Below the pieces are notes generated by a model that saw nothing but the letters and a program-made list of their open reading frames with translations, was not told the DNA's origin and ran no database searches. The position numbers and the translations under genes were made by a program. From the NCBI RefSeq assembly GCF_932526225.1, contig NC_064043.1, forward strand, positions 4,021,501-4,085,500: DNA of 64,000 nucleotides. The letters run 5' to 3'. Positions 25,001-36,500 of the stretch are shown here, piece after piece (position 1 is the first letter of the stretch; each line of letters opens with the position of its first letter). The DNA is from Nematostella vectensis. Its lineage: Eukaryota > Cnidaria > Anthozoa > Actiniaria > Edwardsiidae.

Positions 25001-26473
25001 CATTAATGCACCACTCATATTTAGTGGCTGTTGGTCACTTATCAGACTTTGGTAAGAAGTAACAAATAGCACGCAGAATGCGCGAACAGATGCGATACAT
25101 ACCCTCCCCCCTATCGTCACACACTTTTTCATATGACACTTATGACTGCGCATATGACAGCCCAGATGCGCAAGCAGAATTTTCGCTTAAGGGTGGGGTT
25201 GTGGATGTGCAGGCATATACTGTCGTTTGACAAAAGGTTGTCGTCAACCGGCTTCGCGACTACACGACAAGCTCGCATGTAAGCATGGGTAAAGACCACA
25301 GAAGCGCCTAGCTGCATATATTAGCCACCGCTACCGCGTTTAATGCTGCATTCACACCAAAACCATGTTTAGTTAAACAAGGTTTTTCTTTGCCTGATAA
25401 CAAAGTTTCTCATTGTGTTGAATTCTTACTAGCTAAATAGTAACATGTACAGCACAATCTATTCAGTTTTGTTTTTGGTTCTGTCCACTCTTGGGTTGGG
25501 AGATTGAGATTTAAACCAGTTTAATTAAACCACCTTTAAACTGGTTTAAGTGCTGGTGTGAATGCGGTATAAGTTTGAAGTTATGCAGTGGCTAATATAT
25601 GCAGCTAGGTGCTTTAGTGGTTTTTACCCACGCTTTCATGCGGGCTTGTTGCGTAGTCGCAAAGCCGGCTGACGACAACCTTATGTCAAACGACTGTATA
25701 TTGCATGCGAGCCCTGCTTCCGTATTTGGTCACGCAGCTAAGAGACGGACCATTAGAAAAGTGAAGGGGGGATGGGGAGGTTTCAGTCGTGCATGTTTTT
25801 TTTTTTTGTCTCCAAGACGTGCATGGATTTTTTCATCGTTGTATGCTTTTATTCTGTATGGTTCGGGCTTCATGCATTTTTTCCGGGCTTTTCATCGTGT
25901 ATGATTGTTTCTTTCTTCCCCCCCCCCCCCCCCCCCCCGCCCCCGCCCCCTTCACTTGTCTAATGTTCGTCCCTAACCACACCTAACTTCAGTCAAATTT
26001 GAACACTTTGCTTGGGTACAAATTTAAGCCTCTTGCGAGTGTTTACCGTACGCCATTGCGTTTGCGAGTACGCCTTGTGGTGTACACAAGCAGACGACAG
26101 CAAACGTCTTATACATGTCACGACACGACAAGAGCTACATCTAGAGGCTACATCGCGCTTCGAAGAGTGTGCATCAAAGAAGCGCGAATTAAAATTACTC
26201 TGTATGTTAAAAAAATAGGCGGCGCCACCTTCGTGCGATTTTCAATGTTCGGTAATACTCGTCAATAATATCCAACTGCCCATCGTTTTAGAAACATTGA
26301 AAACCGTAGTCAGTATAAATATAGAAGTATAACTGTGATGTATATTGAACCCTTAATGTGTTTTTGTCCGTAGGATAAACGATGTCACCGCAAACAAGAT
26401 TGTATTTATCCGAGATCGGGACCACTTATCCGAATTTATAGCAACTGGCATCTTGCCAATAGATGATTTATGA
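22016..26473 (+). CDS. CRAL-TRIO (Sec14-like) lipid-binding protein
   Basis: Seven exons: 22016-22090, 22333-22359, 23180-23373, 23608-23692, 24086-24151, 24906-25051, 26374-26473; joins keep phase and give 230 residues. N-terminal helical CRAL-TRIO-N part: CLKRFLRAFLDVDEAHTALL then KYIKWRDDYGV. CRAL-TRIO fold: GRPIILINARLHDARNRD, VCIAFDMKGFSFSNMDYGFV, ERLGVCLLINAPLIFSGCWS and KIVFIRDRDHLSEFI. This family moves small lipids or phosphoinositides between membranes; here there is no signal peptide, transmembrane segment or MSP/GOLD domain, so a soluble cytosolic protein is expected. The closest named vertebrate orthologue is not clear to me. A polyadenylation signal AATAAA lies at 27081. Divergent from POLR1E. 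Confidence 0.88.
24698..24719. repeat. C22 homopolymer run
   Basis: Twenty-two consecutive C in intron 5 of the CRAL-TRIO gene; similar runs occur elsewhere in the window (see findings). Confidence 0.95.
25205..25710. repeat. Nested inverted repeat / foldback element in CRAL-TRIO intron 6
   Basis: Outer arms about 25205-25330 and 25583-25710 are imperfect reverse complements (shared TATACTGTCGTTTGACA, GGTTGTCGTCA, CTAGCTGCATATATTAGCCA). Inside them a second pair starting GCATTCACACCA at 25350 and ending GGTGTGAATGC at 25566 forms a smaller MITE-like element with TTTAATTAAAC-type ends. The larger palindrome may be an older MITE into which the smaller inserted. Confidence 0.8.
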
Positions 26474-26770
26474 ATGACTTCAACAATTTAAATTGACCCC
26501 ACAACTCGCCACAATCTTTCGAATATGTGATACATAAGCACCCATCTCGCGACATAATGCACCAGTTTACGATTTATATGAATATACTTTCTTCAATTTC
26601 GACAACGTTCCGATATACGATTAATAAACGATCATCTTCGACATACTGTAATACTATTTATGGACGCGTACTATCTACACAACTCGACAATGAATCGCGA
26701 TTCATAAGCAGTCATCTTCGACATGTGCCAATAGACTATTTATCAATAACCTCTAGACGAAAATCTTTGT
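26449..26770. repeat. Degenerate 87-95 bp tandem repeat starting at the CRAL-TRIO stop codon
   Basis: Copies begin near 26449, 26544, 26631 and 26719. The first copy (CATCTTGCCAATAGATGATT then TATGAAT) is the last coding stretch with the TGA; the later ones (for example CATCTTCGACATGTGCCAAT then AGACTATTTATCAAT) follow in the 3' UTR. Units also share CACAACTCGMCAA and CATAAGCA segments. Confidence 0.6.
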
Positions 26771-27185
26771 TTTTAAAAGCAGATACGAAAAATAGATAAA
26801 CAAAATAAGTACTGTATTGGACAATAAGATGTATATGTTATTATTGCGGCTTGTTCTCGCAGTGGATTATAATTATAACTATTATATATAACTATTTATA
26901 TAGTTATATATAACAGGCCTTCACTCTTGGTAATCTTATCTAGAACTTAATTCCTTTTTTACTTACTCAAATATTTCTAGTCACTCGTTTCAAATACAAG
27001 ATATGTAAATACACAGTAACAGTTGTTTTTGTGGTTTACCAACCCACCAGGCAAAGATTGGACTGGTTCATATTGTAGTAAATAAAATGTGAAACATTTT
27101 AACGGCTGTGCTATGCAATTTATCGGCTGATCCTTGACGGGCAGAATGGGAGGGCGAAAGGGAGAGGGTCGAGTGTCGTGGGGAG

Positions 27186-27322
27186 GGTAGCCTGCGTAGC
27201 AAACGTTTTTGGAGAATGGGAGGCGTGGTCATACTCTACGGTTCGCTCGAGTTGTTATTTCTATCGCGCAGTCTTTATTTCGGCTGAAACCTCACAGAAA
27301 CGCTTGCTTAGCAGGCTATGGG
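27186..27322. mobile_element. Short MITE-like element
   Basis: GTAGCCTGCGTAGCAAACG at the left end and its imperfect reverse complement CGCTTGCTTAGCAGGCTATG at the right end bound about 137 bases with no coding capacity. It lies just past the CRAL-TRIO polyadenylation signal. Confidence 0.6.
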
Positions 27323-29288
27323 AAGGGAAGGGTTGGCGCAAGAACGACATTTGCGACACAATGCTCCCCACACACGAATGGTTGTGAGATAGGTTTATTC
27401 ACAGTGAACAGTTACATCAGTTCAACGTATATATTTTCGCGCGGTTAACCACCTTCAAGCACAAATCAATACCCTCCTATTCTTCTTGGCCTGATGGTGG
27501 ACCTTCAGAGCCCGACATGCATATAGAGTTGAACACGTTAGAATTCGACATGCGTATAATTTGTTAAAACAAGATAACCATTGACCAATTGCTGCTAACC
27601 TTTGTCTACTATTGTTTATCTTTTTACTACGCCAGTACTATGCTACCAACATAGACATAATTTAATTCAACAACAGATACAATATGTATCTGTTCGCAAT
27701 CTTAATCTGGAGTTGTCTCTCGCACGTAAATGCGTGCAATCATTTTCCTGTAGTCATAAGACATAATAATTCAATACATATTTGTTCCCTTTTCGATAAG
27801 TGCTGCCGTGCGATTCACTTCACAACTAGCGCATATCATGCATTATATATATCTAATATTCAATAATTAAAATAAACGATGTCGAAAACTATCTCGCTTT
27901 AGTAGAACAGAAATTAGCAAAATAGTTTTCAAATAAGAAACAAGACCTGATCATGTAAAAAAATATAGCGAGGCTCTTGGTTTGGTTATAATTCATTCAC
28001 AATAATAATACCCTGAATTATTCTACGCTCTATAGGCACATATTTTGAAAAAATATACCCTTAACTTATTTATTGATGTTTATAATTAGAATTTGAAGGA
28101 ATAATCTATACCTTCATGACGAGACGGTACGGTAAATATTTTCTCATGCTAATGTACTGTGTAGCGGGGTTTGGTACGTTAGGTACACTGAATTCGAAAC
28201 AGTCAAACTGAAACGATCAAACCTTTTTCGCCAGGTACGGACAACTATTTACAGAACTTTTACCAGGTCGTAGTTTAAGAGACACCTCACTTACCCATAA
28301 TGCATCACAATATTCTTTTTACTAATTGAAAATGGAACAAAATAAACAAAATTCCGATCCACATTTACAAACCAGCTATGCCTAGTGCGCACTAGTGACA
28401 TGACGACAAAACAACACTGGCGCGCGCACTCCTTCAAGCCCGACATAACGACATGGACATAATGACATAAAAGAAAATACATGTTATTTTTTTCTGTTAT
28501 GTCGTTATGTTCTTGTCGTTATGTTGGGCTTATGTCAAAATGTCGGACCATTCACACTTGAACATATGAACATAAGGGAGCACGCGCCTATGTCATTATG
28601 TCGTTATGTCACTAGTGTGCACCAGGCGTAACTGGCTTTTGAGTTTTACGAGTAAACGTATATTGTTCTTGATATCGAAAGATGTAAATCATGCAATTGG
28701 AAGACAAGGTAGTGGTGCATTATGGGTACAGTTTGGTTGCCCCCCATAAGACGTTCCTAGTGTCTGACGCATATTCATCTTAACATTCACATTAAGTACA
28801 CCCGTTTTCGTATGGTTATGAACATCCTGTGCGAGAACGCGAAAATGTATATTTGATAGACGACATAACACGCGAAATTCACAACCATACGAAAACTGAA
28901 ATACACCTTTATTATATTGCTGACTTTTCAAATAGATTAAAAGCGACATCTCACCCTTTCCATGTAGCATTGCTTTAACGGACATTTTCGAAGTAAAAAC
29001 AGTTGTCATTCGTAGCGGCGGTAGATGCTTATCTGGTACATTCATAAGTAACTAAAAGTCTTGAAGTTGAAATGTCTCTGTCTCTAAAAAACAAGGCAAT
29101 GCATCTTGGAAAGGTTGATTCTGCCCCTTTAAGATCTAAGGCATACATCGAAATATAGTTGGGCTTAAACAGTTGAACTTTTTAAGTTCATAACCGGGAA
29201 AGTCAATAACACAAAAACGATGTGTGCAATAGGCCTAAGAAATAAATATCCCCAAATATAATCCCATTTAAATCCTTATAATTCTATT
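27323..29288. other. Intergenic spacer, no gene recognised
   Basis: AT-rich spacer between the CRAL-TRIO and convertase genes. It contains the inverted-repeat element at 28370-28637 and a weaker inverted pair around 28800-28900 (GTTTTCGTATGGTTATGAA versus TTCACAACCATACGAAAAC). A 118-codon minus-strand ORF (28689-29045) spans that pair; its sequence matches no family I know and it is probably chance. Confidence 0.6.
28370..28637. mobile_element. Inverted-repeat element rich in ATGTCGTTATG motifs
   Basis: Left end AACCAGCTATGCCTAGTGCG then CACTAGTGACATGACGAC; the right end is its imperfect reverse complement ending AGGCGTAACTGGCT. The centre repeats TGTCGTTATGT in both orientations. No transposase; MITE or foldback element. 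Confidence 0.75.
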
Positions 29289-32200
29289 TCACTCCGCAGT
29301 CCCATACAAGGTTAGGGAAAGCGAGCTTAGATACCCTGTATTCTCAGCTTTCTTTTTGAACATACCGATATCCGCGTCATCCTGAGCGACTCCAAGAAGC
29401 TGATCCACTGGGTCTTCCTCTTCGATCTTATCTCTCATGTAGTCCCCTCTAGACCGGCCATGCCTTATCTCGTCATGGAAGCTATCGTAGTCGCGAATAA
29501 GCCTCTCTATCTCCTCATTCCCTCGCTTATTTCGGCTATAACCATTAGGTACTGGGATCTCATCTCTGTGGGCTTTCTTCCTGCGTGCGTTGATCTCCTC
29601 CCTTTCTTTCTCCTCCATGTCAACAGCTTCTCTCTTGTTGAACATACTATCTGTGTTATCGGTAATGATGACTTCCCACTCACCGGCAGGGTCCTCCCCC
29701 CAAAAGTGCACAGTCATGAATGACCAGTCCTTCAGCCCGTTAGTGGATGTGTCGTACTTCCGGGTGGAAAGCAGTTGGCTCGTGGTGCCCATTGGGGAGC
29801 GAATCTCAATGCTAAGGGCGCCTCTGCGGTTGTGCTTTAATGATACGGTTGCCTGCACGTGTTCAAGCCTCTTTACTGCATTCTTAGTACCAGCACATCC
29901 ATCTGTGTGCACTTTCAGGATCAATTTTCCGTTCCTCTTGATTATCTCTTTTCTTGCTTGGAATCCTTCCACTTGGCAGATGTGTTGGGCGGGTACATGT
30001 TTCCACTTCAGGGCATTCGCTACAAGCCTTGTTGCATGGAGTCGGCCAAAGCCAAACTTGTGGTTAAAATGAATGCCAGCACCATTAACTTTCCATCCTT
30101 GATCTAATGGACTGGTCTTCTCGGCACTGTGAACCACAAGGTGCTGCAAGTCTCGCCATGTTAGGTTAGGGTTGGCTTCAAGGACCAAAGCAAAGATGCC
30201 GGCTGCCAGGGGGGCTGCTGAGGAGGTGCCTCGGAAGGTGTCGGTACACTCGTGGTGCAGGTTTGTGGTGACAAGGGTGTACTCCTCCTCCCCACTACGG
30301 TGACTGTCGCCGGTGAAGGTGACAGCCATTGTTGACGAGCATTGTTCATCGTAGTAGGTGGACAGGCCGTAAGAGCTAATGGCTCCAATAGAGATTGTAT
30401 AGATGCTGGAGGTGTAGCCATCACAGTTACAGTCATCATCAACAAGACCGCCATTTCCTGTGGCCCAGACATAGATGGAACCTTTGCCTGCAGCACAAAA
30501 GAAAAAAACATGTAACATAATTAACGAATAATAATCAAGCTTTTGCACAAAAGTTTTTGTTTTACAGATCCAAGGAAATAAGCTTTCCTTCAAACCTATT
30601 CCCTTATGAATAGACAGACAAACATGAAGACAAAAAATGACAAACATGAAGACAAAATAACGAACTGATTTGACTAACGTTATGCAGAATTTAAAACATT
30701 TACCTCAAATGTTTGCCTCAAAATTGTGAATGGACAAACATGAAGACAAAATAACGAACTGCAATTGACTAACATTATGCAGCATATAAAACAATTGCCT
30801 CAAACTTAGAGAAATATGATAAGGAAGCTCATATAGTTAACCTCGTATCAGCAGTTCGAACTAGAACACTTCCGTGTGTGTATATATGAACATTTGTTTG
30901 TTATTTAAGAGCCAAAAAAGGTTTTTTTGACACTAGGTCCAAATTCCTTTATCAAGAAAGTAGTATTTGAATAAAAAGTATTGAGTATTTGGGCATACCC
31001 GGAACACCTAATAATCTGTGACAAAAAAATACGTAGGGAAGCCAAGTGTTACATAAAATCGAAAAAACCATTTTAGTGTAAATAGTGTGGTTAAACGTTG
31101 ATAGTCATAATGAAATTAAAATCCACAATTCCATGCAAATATAATTTTAAGTGTTTCTCAAAATTGATAGACCAGCCGAGGAATTGCATACGAATACGTT
31201 CAATCAGATTGTAAATCAGAGAAAATTATAAATGATTATCAAGAATGGAATCCAATTTTAGTAATTATACAAAACATTGTGAATTTAACGAGTATAAATT
31301 GTTAAGTTACGGGAGAAAAAATATGAGAAAGAAAACACCCACGCCTCATCAAGATGAAGTCAAATTAACTGACGCAAGAAATGTCATTCCAATGTGAGTA
31401 ATATAACCCATTTCCTTTGAAGCGAAACAATTCTTAAAATCTGATCAGTAATATTACTTACAACATGTTTAGTTTAAACATAGAAAGAAGTCAACGAGAA
31501 AATGCCGAAGGATTATATATAAATTAACCTTAGAGAACGAGAAGAAGACTACTAACTAAATTATTCATGTAGAAATCCGCAAGTTAGAAATGGGAACTTT
31601 TTAGCGACCGACAAGATTTAGCGACCGAAAAGAAAATTCACGCAACAGATTAAATCAAACGATAGCGGTCAAAAGAGTATGAACAACTGCTTAGAAATAA
31701 AACTGGGTATAGGTTGTTATTTCCTGGATTAGATTAGACATTATTTCGTTAATAAACACAGAATACCATACCTCCTCTGCCTTTTTTAGCTCCATCTTCA
31801 AGCGCCTTTTGGCCCAATTTTCCCGGTCTCCCGAACGTTTTACCATCATCCTTCGGTCCCCAGCAATTACTGTAAATATCGATGTATTGGGGCTTGTAGC
31901 TCAGGGCGTTAGCTTCTAAAGCATCGGTTGCAACACCGTCTAACATCCGTATTCCACCAAGACTGACATTCGGTGCAACACCAGCACCGCAGATGTCGTT
32001 GTCGGCTTGTGCGCCGACTTCACCGCCACACTTGGTACCGTGTGCGTTATAGGGATCTACATCATTGGGAAATGGGTCGTCATCTTTATCGTTAAAGTCC
32101 CAACTTGCCTTAGGATCATAGTTTCGTTTGAGATCGGGGTGCGTATGATCTAAACCATCGTCTAGTATACTGACTACCACCCCCTTGCCCGTGAACCCGC

Positions 32201-32759
32201 GTTCCCAAACAGGTAACACTCCGATGTCGTTGCCTTCGGGAATGTTAAACTGCCCGGTGTTTTGAAGGTACCACTGTTTTGCGAACATGGGATCGTGGTA
32301 AAACCTCTTTCGCCTCTCATGGCCCAGTGATCGTTGTTGCTGGGATGCTCGAGCCTCTAGTAGATCGAAGAAATCTCGCTTCTGTCGGTCGAGGATCCGT
32401 TGTTGTTTTGCCCAAATTACGCGAGGATGGGAGATCAAGCGCTTGGTCCTCGACTCCATAGAACGTCTCATTCGAGAGCCAGTGGAATCGTGAACAAATT
32501 CATAATGTCCCGTCAAAGTACCGATTCCTCCTAAATTCTTAAATCCATGAGCTCTAGCAATAGCGTCGGCCAACGAGCCATCGTTCGAGTCTAATTGAAC
32601 GGCCCAAACATTGCTAAAACTCGCTCCATCCTCCTGTTCGAAGGGGTCGAAATCCTCCGAATTCACATCTTCGGCATTATTTTGAACATCACTCAGTAAC
32701 ACTGGCACCGAGAGACTTGTAAAAACAAGTAAAGACCATATATACAGTCTTAAAATCAT
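29289..32759 (-). CDS. Proprotein convertase, subtilisin/kexin type (furin/PC1-like), with P-domain insertion
   Basis: Secretory-pathway endoprotease that cleaves after paired basic residues. Two exons: 31772-32759 and 29289-30487, phase 1, 728 residues. Signal peptide at 1-22; prodomain with basic sites RTKR (104-107), RQKR (125-128) and the autoprocessing site RRKR (149-152) before FYHDP. Catalytic triad D200 (SILDDGLDH), H240 (NAHGTKC), S418 (GTSSAAP); oxyanion N341 in WATGNGG, so it is not PC2-like. P domain starts around 495; the usual RRGD motif reads RRGA (550-553). After IITDNTD (604-609) comes a charged segment of about 100 residues with its own RNKR site (648-651), before the domain finishes with [10 protein letters not shown] and the stop. 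No transmembrane segment, so soluble. Exact paralogue (furin, PC1 or PC5/6) is not resolved. Confidence 0.92.
30606..30815. repeat. Tandem duplication in the convertase intron
   Basis: Two copies of about 90 bases starting ACAAACATGAAGACAAAATA, near 30641 and 30734, preceded by a short third start (30622). It lies 120 bases upstream of the exon 2 acceptor. Confidence 0.75.
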
Positions 32760-33137
32760 CAGGGAAGAGAAAAAGGGAATTCTTCCCTTTACTAAAGCAA
32801 AATGCGCTCCCGAGTGATTGCTTGTGTTTGGCCTTCGTGAATTATTTTAACATTCGGTTCCCTATGCATACATTATCTTCCGCTCGGGACTTATGAACTT
32901 ACCAATCACAGAGCAATGCATAGTAATTAGTGCGAGTTGCTAAGAAATTTTGTGACATCATACCTCCCACTCAACCTTATTGTCGTTATTTCAATATCCA
33001 ATTCTCAATTCTTTGGAAATTTTATTATTAAAATAGTAGGCACATAGGTTTCAAAAGCGTACAATGATTTTGCTAGAAATATTTGTTGAATTAGTAGGCA
33101 ATAGAATCTCTTGAAACTGAAAACATAAAGATTGAGT
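32760..33137. other. Upstream region of the convertase gene
   Basis: About 380 bases between the convertase ATG and the Penelope insertion. It should hold the convertase promoter on the minus strand. I recognised no TATA box or conserved motif in it. Confidence 0.5.
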
Positions 33138-33520
33138 GTTTCTATATTTACAAAAACGTAGGAAGAAACCACCGGACAGCCTCTATCTGCTGGTGTGCGT
33201 CGGACCTTGTGGTCTGCGTCGACAGTTGATTAATTAATAAAACCTTTAAAAGAAAAAGTCGACAACAACGCAGATTTATGTTTTTTAGAACGATATTTCG
33301 GCAGGCCAATACCTGCCTTCTTCAGGTTATAAATGAGTTACAATGGCATGTTATAGCTAGTATATGTACAAAGTTCATTGATGATTAACTAACAAAAGGT
33401 AAAAATAGTAATTGAGTGACAAAGTACAAAGTTCATTGATGATTAACTAACAAAAGGTAAAAATAGTAATTTAGTGACTTATGGAAGATGGTAAATAGGG
33501 TGGTGTGGATTACTAAGTAG

Positions 33521-36500
33521 CTAAACGGTTTCTTCACGCCGGTTGAGGCCACCGGGTTCAAGAGTGCCAGCGCGAGCTATCAATGTGGCTTCTCTTGCTT
33601 TGCGGATGGAGTCGCGGTTATTTCTTATTTTTTCAATAGGTATTAGCTCTATGTCAGAAGCTGAGTGGTTGGGTTTTAGGAAGTGTTCAGCGGCGTGGGT
33701 TGGTATGGATCGAGATTGAGAGTCTACAGTTCTGCGGTGGTCATTAAAGCGTTCTTTTAATTTGCGTTTAGTTTCCCCAATATATTGAAGGTTACAGCGG
33801 TTACATTGAATCATATAAATCACGTTTTTAGTATTGCAGGTTATGTGGGAGGTTATAGGTCGTGTTTCACCTGTTGAGAAAAATGTGTAGCTTGTAAGGC
33901 CATCGGTTCTAATATAGGGGCAGGTTAGGCAGTTTTTTTCGCAACGGAAAGCACCGGGAGGTTGGTTGGTGGGAGAGCGGTCGGAAGGTAGCTTGGCTTT
34001 AACGAGGATGTCGCGGAGGTTAGGTGAGCGGCGAAAGGCGACAAGAGGGGGCTCAGTGAAAACCTTATGGCATCGCTTAGACGAGAGTAGAAGGTTGTAG
34101 TTTCTACGGATTATGTTGTTGATGTTAGGTAGTGTAGGGTTATAGGTAGTGACAAAGGGGATGCGACGGGAGTTTTTGTGGTTGTTATTATTAGGGCGTA
34201 GGGCGTCAATGCGGGAAATGTTAGCAACGCGTAGGATTTGTCTCTTGAGAAAAGCGGGTTTATAGCCACGCTTGAGGAGGTAGTTGGTGAGTTCATTGCA
34301 GCGGTTATTAAAGCTTTCTTCTGTAGAACAAATGCGGCGAATACGGAGGGCGAGGCTATAGGGGATGGCCTTTTTGGTGTGATGAGGATGGCAAGATGAA
34401 AAAAGAAGGTGTTGGTGTTTGTCAGTAGGTTTGGAGTAGAGGTCAGTTTCGATTTTACTATTAACAAGGGAGACATTAACGTCAAGAAAAGGTACATTGT
34501 TATAGGAGTGGGAGCTTGTAAATTTAATGGTGGGGTGTAGATTGTTAAGATAATCTACAAAAGCGTTCAATTTGTCTAGGCCCTCAGTCCATACAACAAA
34601 AATATCGTCGATGTATCTTAACCACGTATGGGGTTTGTAGGGGGCGTCACGCAAAGCGTTGGTTTCAAATAGACCAAGAAAGAGACAGGCGAAAGAGGGT
34701 GCCATGCGTGTGCCCATTGCGGTGCCATGCTTCTGGAGGTAGTGTTTGTCATTAAAGGAGAAGTTGTTCATTTGGAGGATCATGCGGATTAAATCACAAA
34801 TAGTGCCAGCAGGGATGGGGTTAGTGTTACATGTGCGAAGGAAGTGGTGACAAGCGTTGATGCCATCATTATGTGGAATATTAGTATAGAGGCTAGAGAC
34901 GTCGAGTGTGACCAGGAGAGAGTCTGTTGGTAGGTTGCTGAGTGTTAATAAAATGTTTAAGAAGTGGTTAGTGTCTTTAACGTATGATGGAAGTTTACTT
35001 ACTAATGGCTGGAGGTAGTAGTCTACAAATTCTGAGATGCGTTCGGTGGGGTGGGAGTTAGAGGAAATAATGGGGCGTCCAGGATTACCATGTTTATGTA
35101 TTTTAGGGAGTATGTAAAACCGTCCAGGTTTAGAGTCTTTGGGTGTGAGGTAGGATTTAGTGTCCTGATTAATTATTCCGTCCGTGTGCATTCGGTTGAT
35201 GTAAGTTGTGACTCGTTTTTGTATGTCATTAGTAATGTCGGCATCTAATTGTGTGTAGAATTTAGTGTCATTAAGTTGTCTATTACATTCATTAATATAC
35301 CAGTCTTTGTCCATTACGACTGTGCCGGATCCTTTGTCTGCGGGTTTGATTATGATGTCTTGTCTTTGGTTGAGTTGTGTTAAAGCGTTACGTTCACCAG
35401 GTGTGATGTTAGAGCGAGTCTTGTTAAGTGTAGAGTTTTGTATCTGTAGTTTGACAGAATTAAGGAAGGTGTCGAGTGAGTTATCCCTGCCTGAGGAGGG
35501 AGTCCAAGTGCTTTTGTTACGGAAAGGGTTAAATGAACTGTCAAAAGAGAGAGTATCATTATCATTGGGTTTGTCTTCATTAAAGAAATATTCAGCTAGT
35601 CGCATCCTACGATTGAAATCATATATATCAGCGTTGACTTGAGACCAGTCGATTTTGCGTGGTGTAGGGCAAAAGGTAAGGCCGCGAGCAAGAACAGAAG
35701 TTTCGTCGGGCGATAGAGAAGTGCTGGAGATGTTTATTACCGATGTGCTGTCAAGAGTAACAACGGAGTTGTTTTTACGTCGTCTTCGTCTACGGCGGCG
35801 TCGGCGCTGAGGGGCTGGTGTCGCAACCGGTGGTGGGTTAGTATTAGGAGCGGCTTGGGGAGTAATAGTAGACGTATTATCGTTGTCGGGATTAGGGAGA
35901 TTACGGCGAGAATATTTGTTATTGCGGCGGTTTTCTAAGAGCGATTTGAGCGAGAGAGCCATGGAATCTAGTTTGCGACAGTAAAATATGTAAGCGTTGT
36001 TAGTACATGACCTTTCTAATAATGTTCTGTGATGGAGGAGTTCCTGAGATGATGCGGCGATCTTTCTATTGCACTCTCTTGTTAACAATTTTAGGTGCTT
36101 GGTAGCGGCGTTGCGTGAGATGAAGTACCATTGTCTGTTGAAGTTCCTATCGTGAGATCTTATTGGTGGTCGGGGCAGAATGGGTTGAGGTAGAAGGTTG
36201 TGCACTCTATAGAAGGTGAAGTTGATGAGGTGGTGCTGGAAGCGGACAAGTTTCAGCTGGATTTTTTTGGTCTTGTTGAATAGCGGAGTTAATGGGTAAA
36301 TCAAGTTATCAGTTAAAGGTTGAGGGTCACTTGAGTCCATGAACATGTTTGTGACAGGTCCAGGGTTGGTTTCTATATCCATCGATTTTGCGATAAGGAT
36401 TGGTAACACGAACAGCATGAAAATGGCGGGACGATTGTGTAACGTACATTTCAAGTTGGTTGGACTGCGTTGGCGAGTGGAGATATTCTTAGGTTTCGAA

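Noticed and set aside
24671..25963. Proline- or glycine-rich ORFs at C and G runs
   Set aside because: They arise from homopolymer runs and have no conserved context.
29460..30511. Plus-strand ORFs and a second minus frame over convertase exon 2
   Set aside because: They overlap a well-conserved convertase catalytic and P domain; the convertase frame has all expected motifs.
33148..33500. Hammerhead ribozyme in the Penelope terminal repeat
   Set aside because: Expected from the family, but I could not find a CUGANGA / GAAA core with pairing stems by eye, so it is not listed as a feature.
34111..34497. Separate ORFs within the Penelope element (also 35051-35642 plus, 35380-35580 minus and the matching stretch 37589-37975)
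   Set aside because: Shadow frames of the large retroelement ORF; they show no domains and recur at the same offset in the second copy.
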